From: Pisolithus tinctorius | Taxonomy: Eukaryota > Basidiomycota > Agaricomycetes > Boletales > Pisolithaceae | Length of the DNA: 64,000 nucleotides | Assembly: GCA_024663395.1 (NCBI GenBank) | Contig: JANFAH010000013.1 | Location: 372,001-436,000 of the forward strand | Direction of reading: 5' to 3' | Part shown: piece by piece, positions 50,022 through 61,359 of the stretch | Layout: the number at the start of each line of letters is the position of its first letter | Numbering within the stretch: the stretch's first letter is position 1 | Translations under genes and position numbers: made by a program | Notes under the pieces: model-generated | Database searches by the model: none | What the model was told of the DNA's origin: nothing | The model's input: the letters and a program-made list of their open reading frames with translations, nothing else

Positions 50022-50555
50022 GTGCTATACTTGTGTTTGAATATTTGTACTTCTTGTTGCAGGCCAAGAAAGTGGATGGTGATTTGCAGGCAAACCTTGA
50101 AAAGGCTGTCAGAACATATCAAACATCAGGTGTCCAAGCTACTGTTGCCAAACTTATCACAGCAGCATTTCAGCATCATGGTGAAGATGTTGAGGTTTTA
50201 ACCCCCATCCTTGTGGGTATTGCAAAGGAAAATCAGATGTGTCAGATACTATTCCCTCAATACCAATCAATCTCTTTCTTACCTCTATTTGGAGTAGCGA
50301 AGATGACATAGGAGGGGATATTTTTCAAGTGGTTACTGGGCCTGCTGTGAGTCCCTCCACTTTTCATTGGTGTGACATGCATATGAAAAATGAAGATATT
50401 ATTTTCAGGCCACCAATGCTGATCCTTTGGAATCCTTCACTTGGGGGGAGCTTGCAATATCTGCATTTGTCTCTGCCCTTGTATTGGATGTGCCACCAAT
50501 CTTCATGTTGACAATCCCCACATTTGCCACACCAGCAAATATGGGGAAGATGTAA
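50022..50555 (+). CDS. Exon-like coding DNA beyond the minisatellite, possible 3' end of the G-domain gene
   Basis: After an acceptor CCCAATTGCAG (ending 50021) the frame reads AILVFEYLYFLLQAKKVDGD, then LQANLEKAVRTYQTS and VQATVAKLITAAFQHHGEDV up to about 50239. After TTATTTTCAG (ending 50409) it reads ATNADPLESFTWGELAISAF and PPIFMLTIPTFATPANMGKM to TAA at 50553-50555. The first piece looks like the helical C-terminal region expected after a G domain of this family, and the strand is the same. Phases do not join directly to exon 44011-44106, so at least one exon or a lesion is unaccounted for. It could instead be a separate broken gene. Confidence 0.4.
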
Positions 50556-51224
50556 TCATTCTGTATAGATTGAATCAATATATATACTTGCCATGACACT
50601 CAGCTATCCAGAGTCAAACTTTGCCTATGTTCTATGCCATTCTATTTTGTCTTTATGACTCAAGTGGAAGTGCAATTCAAACCCTGCAGAAGTGACTCAG
50701 CAGCTATAATGAACATTTCTCATCTAACCATCCCTCTGCTGACCCAACCATTTTCTCCCATTGTGACAACTGCCCTCTCACTTAATGCCCTACTTCCTAG
50801 TAAATTGGCAAACCACTGAGCAATGCATGCATATAATAACCTAAATAATCAGTTCCTGCCAGATGTTGGTCCTGCATGTGTGTCAAGTCTGGTTCATCTC
50901 CACTGGCAAGTCCTGTTGCAAGGCCAGCTGGGAGGGGGCAGATGTGGGCAGGGGTTATAGGTATGGACAGTCTCTACTTAGCAACTGTGAATACAGAACT
51001 ATTCCCTCTGGCCTTGGGCTTGAGGCTGGGCTGAGCAAAACACTAGAAACAAGACATAGAACATGAAAATGACTAGGCCAGTTGATCAATTGGTTGGTGA
51101 CTGGGTGAGTTTCCTCACAAATTATAACTTCTAGTCTTAGACCTGTGTTCACCCATAGCTGGACCACAAACTCAAACATAGCAAGTAACTATCATAGGAA
51201 ATGGCATCAAAGTCCAACAACAGC
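50556..51224. other. CpG-poor DNA without a supportable gene
   Basis: Short, conflicting frames only. Nearly no CpG, as in the surrounding repeats. Probably old repeat or decayed gene sequence. Confidence 0.4.
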
Positions 51225-51530
51225 TTGGTGGCATTACCTAGAAGGTTCTGCCTTACCTGTTGATGTGGTGACAGATCACAAAAACCTTGAGTAGTTTTCC
51301 ACCTCTAAGGTCCTCACTTGTTGACAGGCCTGCAGGTCAGTGTACCTTTCCCAGTTTAACCTTTCCATCCACTTCAACCTGGCTGCCTAGGAGCCAAGTC
51401 CAACACACTTATGCAACATTGGGACATCTACCCAAAAGGGGGGGATAGGGACTACATGCAGGTAAACCCTCATAATCTCTGCCCTATGTTTACACAGGAG
51501 CAACTCACATCATCCATCTGTACCACTACC
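51225..51530 (+). mobile_element. Ty3/gypsy fragment (RNase H region)
   Basis: About 300 bp closely matches 59243-59550 inside the large gypsy element. Shared blocks are TTGGTGGCA, CCTTACCTGTTGATGTGGTG/GACATGGTG, ACAAAAACCTTGAGTA, CTCTAAGGTCCTCACTTGTT, GGCTGCCTAGGAGCCAA and CTACCCAAAAGGGGGGGA. The frame has a TAG where the intact copy has a coding triplet (LEYF). It is a relic of another copy of the same family. Confidence 0.8.
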
Positions 51531-54218
51531 CTCTGCTGAGTCTCCATCTGTATTTAACACTTGTTCCCTCACACCAGACAACATGGAACAAACAGGGGCT
51601 CATATTTGGACTACAACCAATGGGTCTCAGTCCTCAAGTTATCAATGATGTGGGACTTCATGGGGCTGTGTAATGCCTCAATCAGACACTTGGATTGTCC
51701 TCTACGACCTCTTGACCCCATAAGCAAGGTGGGGCTGGCTTCACAATACAATATTGAAGAGTGGCTACTCCCTGCTCTGCTAGTACTTGCATGAAGATCT
51801 GCTCCAATCAGCATAGAAGAAGGGCATTATATTGGCTTGCACTGAAGTTGGCTTCAGTGTGAGAGAAACTTCAGCTGGAGACAGTTGTGGAGCAATTCAT
51901 GTGCACCTAATACCCTGGGGCTCTCCATCAATATAACACTCAATACCTTGTTATCAGCAACAGGGACCAAAAGCTGAAAACCTTGACTATACCCTGTTCA
52001 TATGGTACTTCCAAGCTGGCACCTCCCTCAAATGAAGCCAGGGGGGTTCAGTGGACTCCTGTCTTGAGCCACTTTGGGATGATTGAACCTCTACAACTCC
52101 AGTGGCAGTGCCAAGCTCCACCATGACCAGCATGTGAGGTACCAGTGTAGGGTTGGAAGTCATGTGAAATGGGACCAGAGGATGGTTAAGCACATCTGGG
52201 GCTGGGAATAGGTGATTACAGATGGCATCTACCACCTGATGGAGAGCAGCAAGCTCAGTATGGGTTACTTCTATCTCCTGCCTCATGTCAGCATTCTCCC
52301 TCTTGAGGATGGTACCCTCTTCCCAATACTTGTCACAATGGCACAGACCATCAGCATTGGTTGTTGTAGTTGGTGCTGGAGTGATAGGTGGGTCTGTTGC
52401 AATGCTTCTTGCACAAGACCATGACTGGGATAGCCATGATGGAGTAACAATTTCCACTACTCAATAGAAATATTAGTTCAACCAATTAGCCAAAAATACA
52501 GGACTGTGAATAACTTACTGGGCCAGCCAGTCCATGGGGCCAGGAGACAAATGATGGCTTGTTACTTTGGATGGACCAGTGGACTGATTTTGGCTTGGTG
52601 CCCTTTGATGTTTGGCTCATCAACTAGTTGATGGAGCTGGCACAGCAAGCATTGAAGTGGTGGGAAGGCTGGTAGTGTCTCCTGGGGATTGTTGCCAGCA
52701 AGGCCTTGAATGGGAGGCTTTTGCCTACATCTTGGACTTGTCTCCCCTCCCCTTGAACAAGCTGCATGAGTATTTGGTACAGTGGCATTGCCAGCATGCC
52801 CTGCCAGCTAGCACCATACAGGGCCAACTCCTTTCCTGGCATCTCACACACTGCTCCACTTCTGGCACTACCTCCCAGAACTCAGGAGGGTTGTTGATGT
52901 CTCACCAGTCCTGCACATCCTTGTCAACTGCTGATTTTGCCTTCTTTGTCAGTCTCCTTGACCAGCTCCAGCCTCTACTTGTCTGATCACTGGCATCGAC
53001 AGGCTTGGCTGCTGGCCAGCCACATCTTGACTGGCTATGGCCCCATGCCTTCTCCCTGTTCTGATCCTCCTCATTTCCCAGCTTCTGCATTGCAACTCCA
53101 GTGGTCCTAGCTGTAGTGTCTGTGGGTGCATCTTTGGATCCCATATCAGTGGTCCACCCAATTGCCATCCTCAGAATTAGTGCTCACCCAGAAGCCAAAT
53201 CCCTTGAGCATCATCTGTACCCAATTCTTTCCCCTTCCCCTTATCCATGGGCTGTGCCTGGTGCTCAGCCCTTGACAAAGGCCAGGTAAGCTCCTCCATG
53301 ACCTTGTAATATGGGTGAGACTTGGGCTGGTGGTGAAGGCAATACCATGCATGATCCTTCACATTGGCCTCTCATGCTGTCATCATCTGGTTGAAAGGTG
53401 GACACTTCTGCATGGCAAAGATCATCACTGGGTCAATCATGTGCATATTGATGGCAATAAGATGTGGAGGCATCTTGAATGCCAGGGATAGATGATCAAC
53501 AACCATGTGGACCATTCCCTACATAGATGTCAGGAACAGATATCATTGCTGCAATTTTACTTACCAGCTGGGCCCACACAAGCTGACCACTTTCCCACAG
53601 TGCCTAGCATCCCAGCCCCAAAGCCCTCTCAGTGCCTGCATTGTAACCATGGCAGCCTCCTTGACCATCTGTTTGGCATTTTCAGTGCTGATGACTGGCT
53701 GGATGTTGTCAGCCAACAAAGGCACTGGTGTTGGCAGTAGAGATAGTGTTGTTAGAGCTTAAGTGTGCAGGTGGTGGGTGCTTGAGCAGTGTGGTGAGTT
53801 CACTGGTTAGCATACACCATTCAACAGGCTTACATAAGCACAATACAAATGCTCACACCAGTGATGCTATGATTTACAATATTCAATGTACTGGTTTAAC
53901 CATTGAAAATATTTTGGTGGAGTAATGTATGGCAGTTGACAGTCATTCCATTAAGTGCCCATTTACATTATGTATGCCCTTGCACATCCTACATGATGAC
54001 TGGTGAAAAAATATTAAGTAAGACAATCTTATCACTGGTACTGAAATCATTCTCAAACATTTGTGTAATCCCCATGGCCCCTACAACATTTTGAACTTTC
54101 ATATGGCTCCCAGAAATGTTAGATTCAGTTCCAGCAGTCCAGATAAACTCTATAAGTCAACTGGTTCAAGGACCATTACTTCTGATGACTGTGTGCAGTA
54201 ATTCTGTCATGCCATGAT
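51531..54218. other. Decayed, CpG-poor sequence with coding traces
   Basis: On the minus strand broken frames read as protein-like text: KRENADMRQEIEVTHTELAA within 51987-52457, then KDHAWYCLHHQPKSHPYYKV and KGKGKELGTDDAQGIWLL around 53180-53360. Tryptophan- and glutamine-rich stretches occur between 52.9 and 53.2 kb. The text is interrupted by many stops, chiefly TGA and TAG, and I do not recognise the family. It may be an accessory ORF of a retrotransposon or a dead host gene. No functional gene is supported. Confidence 0.35.
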
Positions 54219-55264
54219 ATGCAGCAGCTTGCATCTCTTGATAAGGATGAGGAAATGTTTACTGAAGATGGCCTGCTGGACACACCATCATCCCTGTTAT
54301 GTGAGCCACCTTTCAAGCTGTCCCTGGCTCAAACAACATGCATAACTGGACTGGAACCATCCTTCCAGTCCCCTGGTTCACCCAGATCACCTTTGATAGA
54401 GCCAGCATGGGAGTCATTGGCACCATCTCCCTCCTCCAGCCCATTGGTTGAGCCTCCTTGGGACTCCATATCAACATGCCTCTCTGACAGTACTCTGTTA
54501 CTTGAGCTGGCATGGGACAAATCACCACCACCTGTTTCCCCAGCTACTCTGTTGCATGAGCCAGCTTGGAGGTCCTCCCTGCCATTTCAGTTCTCACCAG
54601 CCAGTCCTTTACAAGAACCAGCATTTCAGTTGCCTGCTGCCACAAGATCATCAGCTTACATCTACCCAACTCAGGCAGCTGGCCAATCATCACAACCATT
54701 CATCCTATTGCATGAGCCCCAATTTTGGTCCTTAACTCCCTCTGTGTCACCAGCCCATCAAAATCCTATCCCAGTTCCCAGCCCAACAACATCTGCATTG
54801 CCCAATGGTGATTTCCCTGGTCCTCATCAACATATGGACCTTTCAGATGCTCTTGCATCATTCAGCTCCATGTCAATACTGCTGGCTAGATCCCCATCAC
54901 CAGTGCCAATCCTGTTGTTGCATTTGGAGCTTTTTGCAGTCTCCCAGGAGTTTGCCATACAGCTGGGAGTTGATACTCCACAAACTGAGCATAAGTCCAG
55001 AAGTTCCTACACAACCATAGCTAAACATGTCTACCAGTTCAAATGTCAAGGCAGATCTCCAGTATCATGGGTAGGAGTTGGGCATGTCAGCCAGACATAA
55101 ATGCTGCACACAATGCCAATCTGATCACTGCATATAGGTATTATGCCAATACCCTGGTGGATGCAACCAAGGATTGGCAATCACATGTTGAGTGGCATGC
55201 CATGCTTACCAGATTCTGGCAACAGTTAGCAGATCTTCTGGAGGAAGAGCTGGTGGGTGGAGGC
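54219..55264 (+). CDS. Ser/Pro-rich repetitive ORF directly left of the gypsy LTR (probably decayed)
   Basis: An ATG at 54219 opens 293 codons to 55100; the sequence continues as TAYRYYANTLVDATKDWQSH and LTRFWQQLADLLEEEL in another frame up to the LTR. The first part has an imperfect repeat around SPLVEPPWDS, LLELAWDKS, LLHEPAWRSS and LQEPAFQLP. Low complexity and position just before a purine stretch (GGTGGGTGGAGG) and LTR start suggest it is the 3' internal end of another gypsy copy rather than a host gene. No domain is recognised. Confidence 0.4.
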
Positions 55265-56000
55265 TGTCATAACTGTGCATTCACTCTGAGTCCCTACTCA
55301 CTCTGCACCCTCTTCCACTGCTTGTTTACTCACTCTGCACCAACTCTGCCCAGCTTCTGTCAGTTGCAAGCCATCTCCACTCTGACTACTGTTGGACTTG
55401 TGTCGCTCTCCTACCAGACCAAGCAGACCATTCTCTGAGGGGTCATGTGACTACCTTTGGACTTCTCCCTGACAGCATGCAGTCAGGTACTTGACAGTGT
55501 GCACACCACATGGTCCAGCACCTGGACTGTTTCCTTTCCTGGATGTTCTATGTTACCTGTTTGTATGTCCTCCATCTACCCTTCATTCATCATCTAGGAA
55601 GTTTTACTTGAAATTTTATGAGTCTCCATATGTCAGTTCTGATTCTGGTTACTGTACCTCTGTAGCAGTATAAAAGCATGTATCATACTCCACTGTTCTG
55701 CAGTATGAATATCAACTTAGTTCCTACTCCTTCTGCCTCCATCTTCTGTCTGTCAGAGTTACCTCCAACTCTCTCTGTCCATACTCTCCCTCTGAAATAT
55801 GAGGGCTGAGATTGTGCAAGGGGGTAGCACATGAGCTAAACCTGATGCCCTCACTCTGCTCTGCCTTTGCCTCGGTGGACTTCATTCCTGCCACCACTCT
55901 GCCAGTCGGAGTTCTGTTTCTTTGTGTCAGACTTGCTTCTGAACCACTCTCTAGACTTCATTTAGCATCAGAGTTGGTTGGAGTAGGCCTGGACTTGACA
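55265..56000 (+). repeat. 5' LTR of the gypsy element
   Basis: Starts TGTCATAACTGTGC. The end is placed at 56000 because the sequence there (GGACTTGACA) gives a short inverted match TGTCA...TGACA. The first 366 bp align with the 3' LTR at 63549-63914. It contains a TATA box at 55669-55676. A purine-rich stretch GGTGGGTGGAGG lies directly left of it, which suggests another gypsy copy once shared this LTR. Confidence 0.75.
55669..55676 (+). promoter_or_regulatory. TATA box in the 5' LTR
   Basis: TATAAAAG, about 385 bp before the gag ATG and inside the LTR, where a retrotransposon promoter is expected. Confidence 0.6.
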
Positions 56001-56061
56001 GTATATTCATACTCGCACTTGTACAATCTCATTTTCTGTCCTCTGAAAAACTTACACCATT

Positions 56062-57344
56062 ATGAGAACTCAAGCTCAATCCCAGAGGGAGGTCGCTGAG
56101 AACCTCGCTGTAGTGCTAGCTAATCCACATCGACTCCCTTCCATCATTGAACAGTTTCAATCTTTCTCTGCTTGATGCCACTCTCATGCTGAGGGCGAAA
56201 GCACTTTGCAAGCTGGTTGCTATGACCTCCACCCCACAACCTTCCATACTCCATCTCCTCATAATCGAGATGATGGACCCGACCCAGACCCTGACTATCC
56301 TGATGGTAATCCTGACAGTGGGGGCAGCAGTGACAGGGATATCCCTGAAGACCCAGCTGAGCTGCCAGAGGACCCCCTCATGGCTCTTGCTAGAGCTGTC
56401 CATGCACTTGCACAGTCTAGTTCATGCACTGGGGACTCCACTCCAAAAACCAAAGTCTGTGAGCCTGACACTTTTGACAGCTCCAATCCTAAGAAACTCC
56501 ACAAGTTCCTTGTACAGTGCAAGTTGAACTTTCAAGACTGCCCCTGCACATTCTGCTCCAACAGAGCCAAGGTTACCTTTGCTCAGTCTTATCTCAAGGG
56601 TATGGCTCTGGCTTGGTTCAAGCCAGATTTGCTAAACCCCAACAACTATGACTGCTTGCTCTGGATGGACAACTACCATGAGTTCTTACAAGAGCTCACA
56701 GCTAATTTCAGTCTGCATGATGCCATAGCAGATGCTGTCCAACAACTCGAGAACCTCACTATGAAGGATGGCTCTTGAATTACCAAATATGTCATGGAGT
56801 TCAACCACTGGGCTTCACAGGTCAAGGACTATGGTGTCAGTGCACTCTGCCACTGCTTCTATAGCAGACTTCCAGACCACATCAAGGATGAGATCACTTG
56901 TGTCAGAAAACCTTCTACCCTCACACAACTCCACAGACTCACCCAGACCATTGATGCACGCTATTGGGAACATAAAGCAGAGATCTTGTGCACCACCAAG
57001 TCCACCTCTGACAAGTCACAGTCTTCCAACTCCAACAATAAAGCTAAATCATCCTCCTCCACCTCCTCTCTGAAGTCTGACACCAAGGGCAAGGGCAAAC
57101 AGAAAGATCCACCCAAGTCTGATGTGCCCAAGTCTGATATTGCCCACCTTCGGGGTAAAGATGGCAAACTCACCTCCACTGAGTGCCAGTGCAGGATGAA
57201 GAACAACCTCTGCCTCTTCTGTGGCAAGGCTGGCCACTCTGCTAAGGACTGTCCCAAGTCCACCTCTTGTGCAGCCAAAGCCCGTGCAGCTACAGCTGGA
57301 ACTCTGCCTACTCTGCCCATGGAGAAGGCAGAGCCAAAAAATTA
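56062..57344 (+). pseudogene. gag: gypsy gag (capsid/nucleocapsid), two nonsense codons
   Basis: One frame from the ATG at 56062 (MRTQAQSQREVAENL) to TAG at 57343 codes for the structural protein of the particle. The capsid region includes KKLHKFLVQCKLNFQDCP, FAQSYLKGMALAWFKP and QQLENLTMKDGS, then a serine/lysine-rich linker. The nucleocapsid zinc knuckle CLFCGKAGHSAKDC (C-x2-C-x4-H-x4-C) is at about 57211-57252. TGA codons at 56173-56175 and 56776-56778 interrupt the frame without any frameshift. Both fit a CGA (Arg) to TGA change. The gag end overlaps the open frame of pol by about 80 bp in another frame. Confidence 0.85.
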
Positions 57345-60300
57345 GTCTGCTCCTCCAGGGAGCTCACACAGCCTGGAGGAAGCATTGATCCCAACTGTGC
57401 ACAACCGGACATCCAACTCAATGCATCTGCTCTTTCTAGTCCCAACTCTTTACTTCCATCTGTAACTCTTCTGGATTATTCTGCTGATACTTTTTCTGCA
57501 TTGATTGATTCTGGCTCTTCTCATTGTTTTGTAGACCCATATATAATCAAAAAATATGCCATTCCTGTTTCCTCCATTTCTCCACCAATTCTGCTCTGCT
57601 TGTTTGATGGTAGTACAAATGCTGTCATTTCCCAAGAAGTAGATCTTTCCCTCTGCTTTCCTTCTGGTGATGTCAACTCCATTTCATTTTATGTTACTCT
57701 GTTGGATTCTTCATGTTTGCTGGTATTAGGACACAACTGGCTCACCCACTTCAATCCATCAATTGACTGGGTATTGGGCAGTATATTGTTCAAACCACTG
57801 TTACAGGGAATGCCAATGCCCCAGGCACCTTCATCACCTTCTGCTGCAACCTCTACTCTGGATCCAACACCCTCCACTCCATCTGCAGCTCTGTCTGCAA
57901 CTCTGACCAACTTGCTGTGCTCCACTCCACTCATCTCACTCATCAATGCTGCTGTGTATGTCAGAGCCTGTGCTTTCCCTGGCTCTAGACAGTTCCACTT
58001 GCAGCTCTCTGCTGATGATGTGAAGCTTTGTGTGTCCTCCACTTCTTCTCTGCCTCCTGACCTCTCTTTGGTCCCTCCTGAGTATCACAAGTTTGCTGAT
58101 GTCTTTAGTAAAGACAAGGCTACTGAACTTCTGCCACACCACTTGTTTGATCTCAAGATTGACCTCAAGGAAGGAGCTTCTCTGCCCATCAGCATGATCT
58201 ACTCTCTGTCTCTGCCAGAGCTTGAAGCTCTCTGCACCTTCATTGATGAGCATCTTGGCTACAGTTTCATCAAACAATCCACCTCCACTCATGGTGCCCC
58301 TGTCCTCTTCATAAAGAAGAAGGATGGTTCACTCTGCCTCTGCATAGACTATCAAGGACTCAACAAAATCACAAAAAAAGACTGCTATCCACTGCTGCTC
58401 ATCTCTGACCTACTTGACTCTCCAAGCTGCACTAAAGTCTACACCAAGATCGACCTCCACCATGTCTATCATCTAGTCTGCATTGCAGACAGAGATGAAT
58501 GGAAAACAGCATTCTGCACTTGTTATGGTTCTTACAAGTGGCAGGTAATGCCATTTGGTCTGACTAATGCACCTGCAGCCTTCCAGCAATTTGTTAATAG
58601 CATCTTTGCGGACATGCTCAATGTCTGCATCATGGTATACCTTGATGACATCTTAATCTATTTGCAGGATATGGAGTTGCATCACAAACATGTAAAAGAG
58701 GTACTCTGCCGCCTTTGAAAGCATGGTCTCTATGCCAAGCCAGAGAAGTGTGAGTTTTACTCCAACTCCATTGAGTACCTCAGCTTCATTCTTTCTCCCT
58801 CCAGTCTCACCATGTCCACTGAGAAGGTTCAGGCAGTCCACAACTGGCCTGAGCCATGGAAGGTGTGAGACATCCAATCCTTTCTTGGTTTCACAAACTT
58901 CTACAGACAATTCATTAATAACTACTCTGACATCATCATTCCACTCACTCACCTCATGCAAAAGGGTGCTCCTTGGAACTTTTCCAAGGAGTGCCACTCC
59001 ACTTTCCTCTGCCTGAAGGATGCCTTCAGCTCTGCCCCTATTCTCACTCATTGGGTTCCTGATGCTCCACTTACAGTAGAAACCAACACCTCTGACTATG
59101 CCATTGCCAGTATTCTGTCACTCACCTGCTCTGATGGTGAACTCCACCCAGTCACTTTCTACTCCTGCACCATGACTGCACCAGAACTCAACTATGATAC
59201 CCATGACAAGGAGCTGTTGGCTATCTTCGAGGCCTTCCACCATTGGTGGCACTACCTAGAGGGCTCCGCCTTACCTGTTGACATGGTGACAGACCACAAA
59301 AACCTTGAGTATTTCTCCACCTCTAAGGTCCTCACTTGTCAACAGGCCTGCTGGTCAGAGTACCTTTCCCAATTCAACCTTTCCATCTGCTTCTGCCCTG
59401 GCTGCCTAGGAGCCAAACCTGATGCACTTATGCGACATTGGGATGTCTACCCAAAAGGGGGGGACAGGGACTATGCACAAGTAAATCCTCACAATCTCCA
59501 CCCTATGTTTACACAGGAGCAACTTGCATCATCTGTCCATACCACTACCCTCATGGCACCTGTGCTCCACGCTGCCATGGTCTTCAATGTTGAGTGCTTG
59601 CACTCTGACATCATCTCTGCCTTACCCTCTGACCCTGTCTCTGCCAGCCATCTGCCAACTCTGACTAAACCTTGGTGGTCCCTGGACTCTGACAGTCTAC
59701 TCCACCTTGATGGTCACATCTTTGTCCCTGACATTGATGATCTCCACCTTTGAGTGCTTCAGTTCAAACATGACCATCCTCTAGCAGGCCATTTTGGGCA
59801 AAACCACACCTTGGAACTCATCCACAGGGACTATGTGTGGCCTAACCTCCACTCCGATGTGAAAGAATACATCAGGCCCTGCACCACCTGTGGACAGAGC
59901 AAGACTCCATGACACCACCCTTATGGTTTACTGAAGCAACTCCCTGTCCCAGAGAGACCTTGGAACTCCATCTCCATGGACTTCATTGAACACCTCCCCA
60001 ACTCCAATGGCTACTCTGCCATCCTCATGGTAGTGGACTGCCTCTCAAAGCAAGCAGTGTTCATCCCCACCCATGACTCTGTCACCTCCACCAAACTCGC
60101 TAAGCTCTTCCTTACCCATGTCTTCTCCAAGCATGGAGTACCAGCTAATGTCACCTCCAACAGAGGTCCCAAGTTTGTCTCACACTTCTTCTGCTCTCTA
60201 GGAAAGGCCCTTGATATGTGTCTTCACTTCACTTCAGGTTACCACCCAGAAGGTGATGGCCAGACCAAGTAAATGAACCAGACCCTCGAGCAGTACCTTT

Positions 60301-60482
60301 GTGTCTACTGTAACTACCAACAAGACAACTGGGCTGAGCTCTTACCTCTAGTGGAGTTTGCTTTCAACAATGCACCAAGTGCAACAACTGGAGTTTCTCC
60401 CTTCTTCACTAACAAGGGATACCATCCAAACCTGTCTGTGGTCCCTGACCAAGACTTCACCTCTCCAAGGTGTGAAGTACAG
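57267..60482 (+). pseudogene. pol: gypsy pol: protease, reverse transcriptase, RNase H, integrase
   Basis: A single frame carries everything up to the insertion at 60483. Protease: ALIDSGSSHCFVD (about 57510). Reverse transcriptase: HGAPVLFIKKKDGSL, VMPFGLTNAPAAFQQFVN and the YLDD active site (about 58636). RNase H: FYSCTMTAPELNYDTHDKEL and VTDHKNLEYFS. Integrase: zinc domain with HPLAGHFGQNHTLELIH and CTTCGQ, then DFIEHLPNSNGYSAILMVVD and SNRGPKFVSHFF. Stops are TGA at 58716, 58866, 59751 and 59910 and TAA at 60270, with no frameshift. The second integrase aspartate is Asn (AAC) and the catalytic Glu position reads Lys (AAG). Arginines conserved in Ty3 reverse transcriptases read Cys or Gln. 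The protein is dead, but the order of domains is complete. Confidence 0.9.
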
Positions 60483-61359
60483 GTTTACCCTCAGGTGACC
60501 AGGCTTCAAGACCGGGTGACAGGGGGCTAAGTCCGAGTGGCCAGAATCAAGGCCAGGAGACAGGGGCCAAGTCCGGTTAGACCGGAGTTAAGGCCGGAGG
60601 TCAGGGGCTAAGTCCGGAGGACCGGACTTAAGGCCGGGAGCGTGGGAACAAGACTGGTAGCATGGGAAACCGACCGGTGTTGGAGTGCACACAAGGGGAA
60701 GCCGGTCCGGGGTTGGATCTACCTCCCTTGGTCTCAGCTTATGTGCTGTACCCTTATGCAAGCTGGGGAGAGGTCCAGGACAGGGGCCAGGGATAGCTTA
60801 AGGCTCGGCCTTAGCTATAGAGTAGTCTCAAGGGGTAACACAGAGCTGAGGGTAATACTAAGTTGATATTCTGACTGAGGGTGCTATGAAGTATGTACAG
60901 GGGTTAAATACATGAGGCTGGTCCGGAGTAACGAACATAGAGCCAGACTTGTTAATAAGCTATTAGCAAGAAGATTAGCAAGAGAGTGGGTAGCCATAGT
61001 GGCTGTGCCAAGGCTAATAGCCAAAGTCCAGGTGACCAGCATACTGGGGTCAGACACAGGATTTGTACAGTAAGCAAAGTCAGATGAATGGGCTAGACTA
61101 AATATAGTACAAACAAAGGGAAACAGACCGGAGTTATGTCCGGGTGACCCGGACATGGACCTAGGAGGACCGGGGTGGAGCAGTGCAAGGCCAGGAGGCC
61201 GAAATGGACCGGAGATAGGGGTAAAACACCGGACTTGAGTTATGCAGGCCAGAGTTGAGTTATCTAGGGCTGGGACTGGGTTTCTTGGACTAGGACCGGA
61301 GTTGACCAGAGTTAGGGGCTAGGGGTCTGGACTGGGCTGAGTCCGAGTCCGAGAGTCAT
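60483..61359. mobile_element. 0.88 kb insertion of unknown type inside pol
   Basis: Pol reads ...CEVQ up to 60482 and resumes with DYVIELSALHD at 61360. Removing 60483-61359 (877 bp) restores a continuous protein and frame. The insert has no open frame of note, is made partly of short direct repeats (GGGGCTAAGTCCGG, CCGGAGTTAAGGCCGG and variants) and is rich in CCGG. I found no terminal inverted repeats, LTR ends or long target duplication. The flanks are otherwise CpG-poor, so the insert is younger or escaped CpG loss. Confidence 0.7.
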
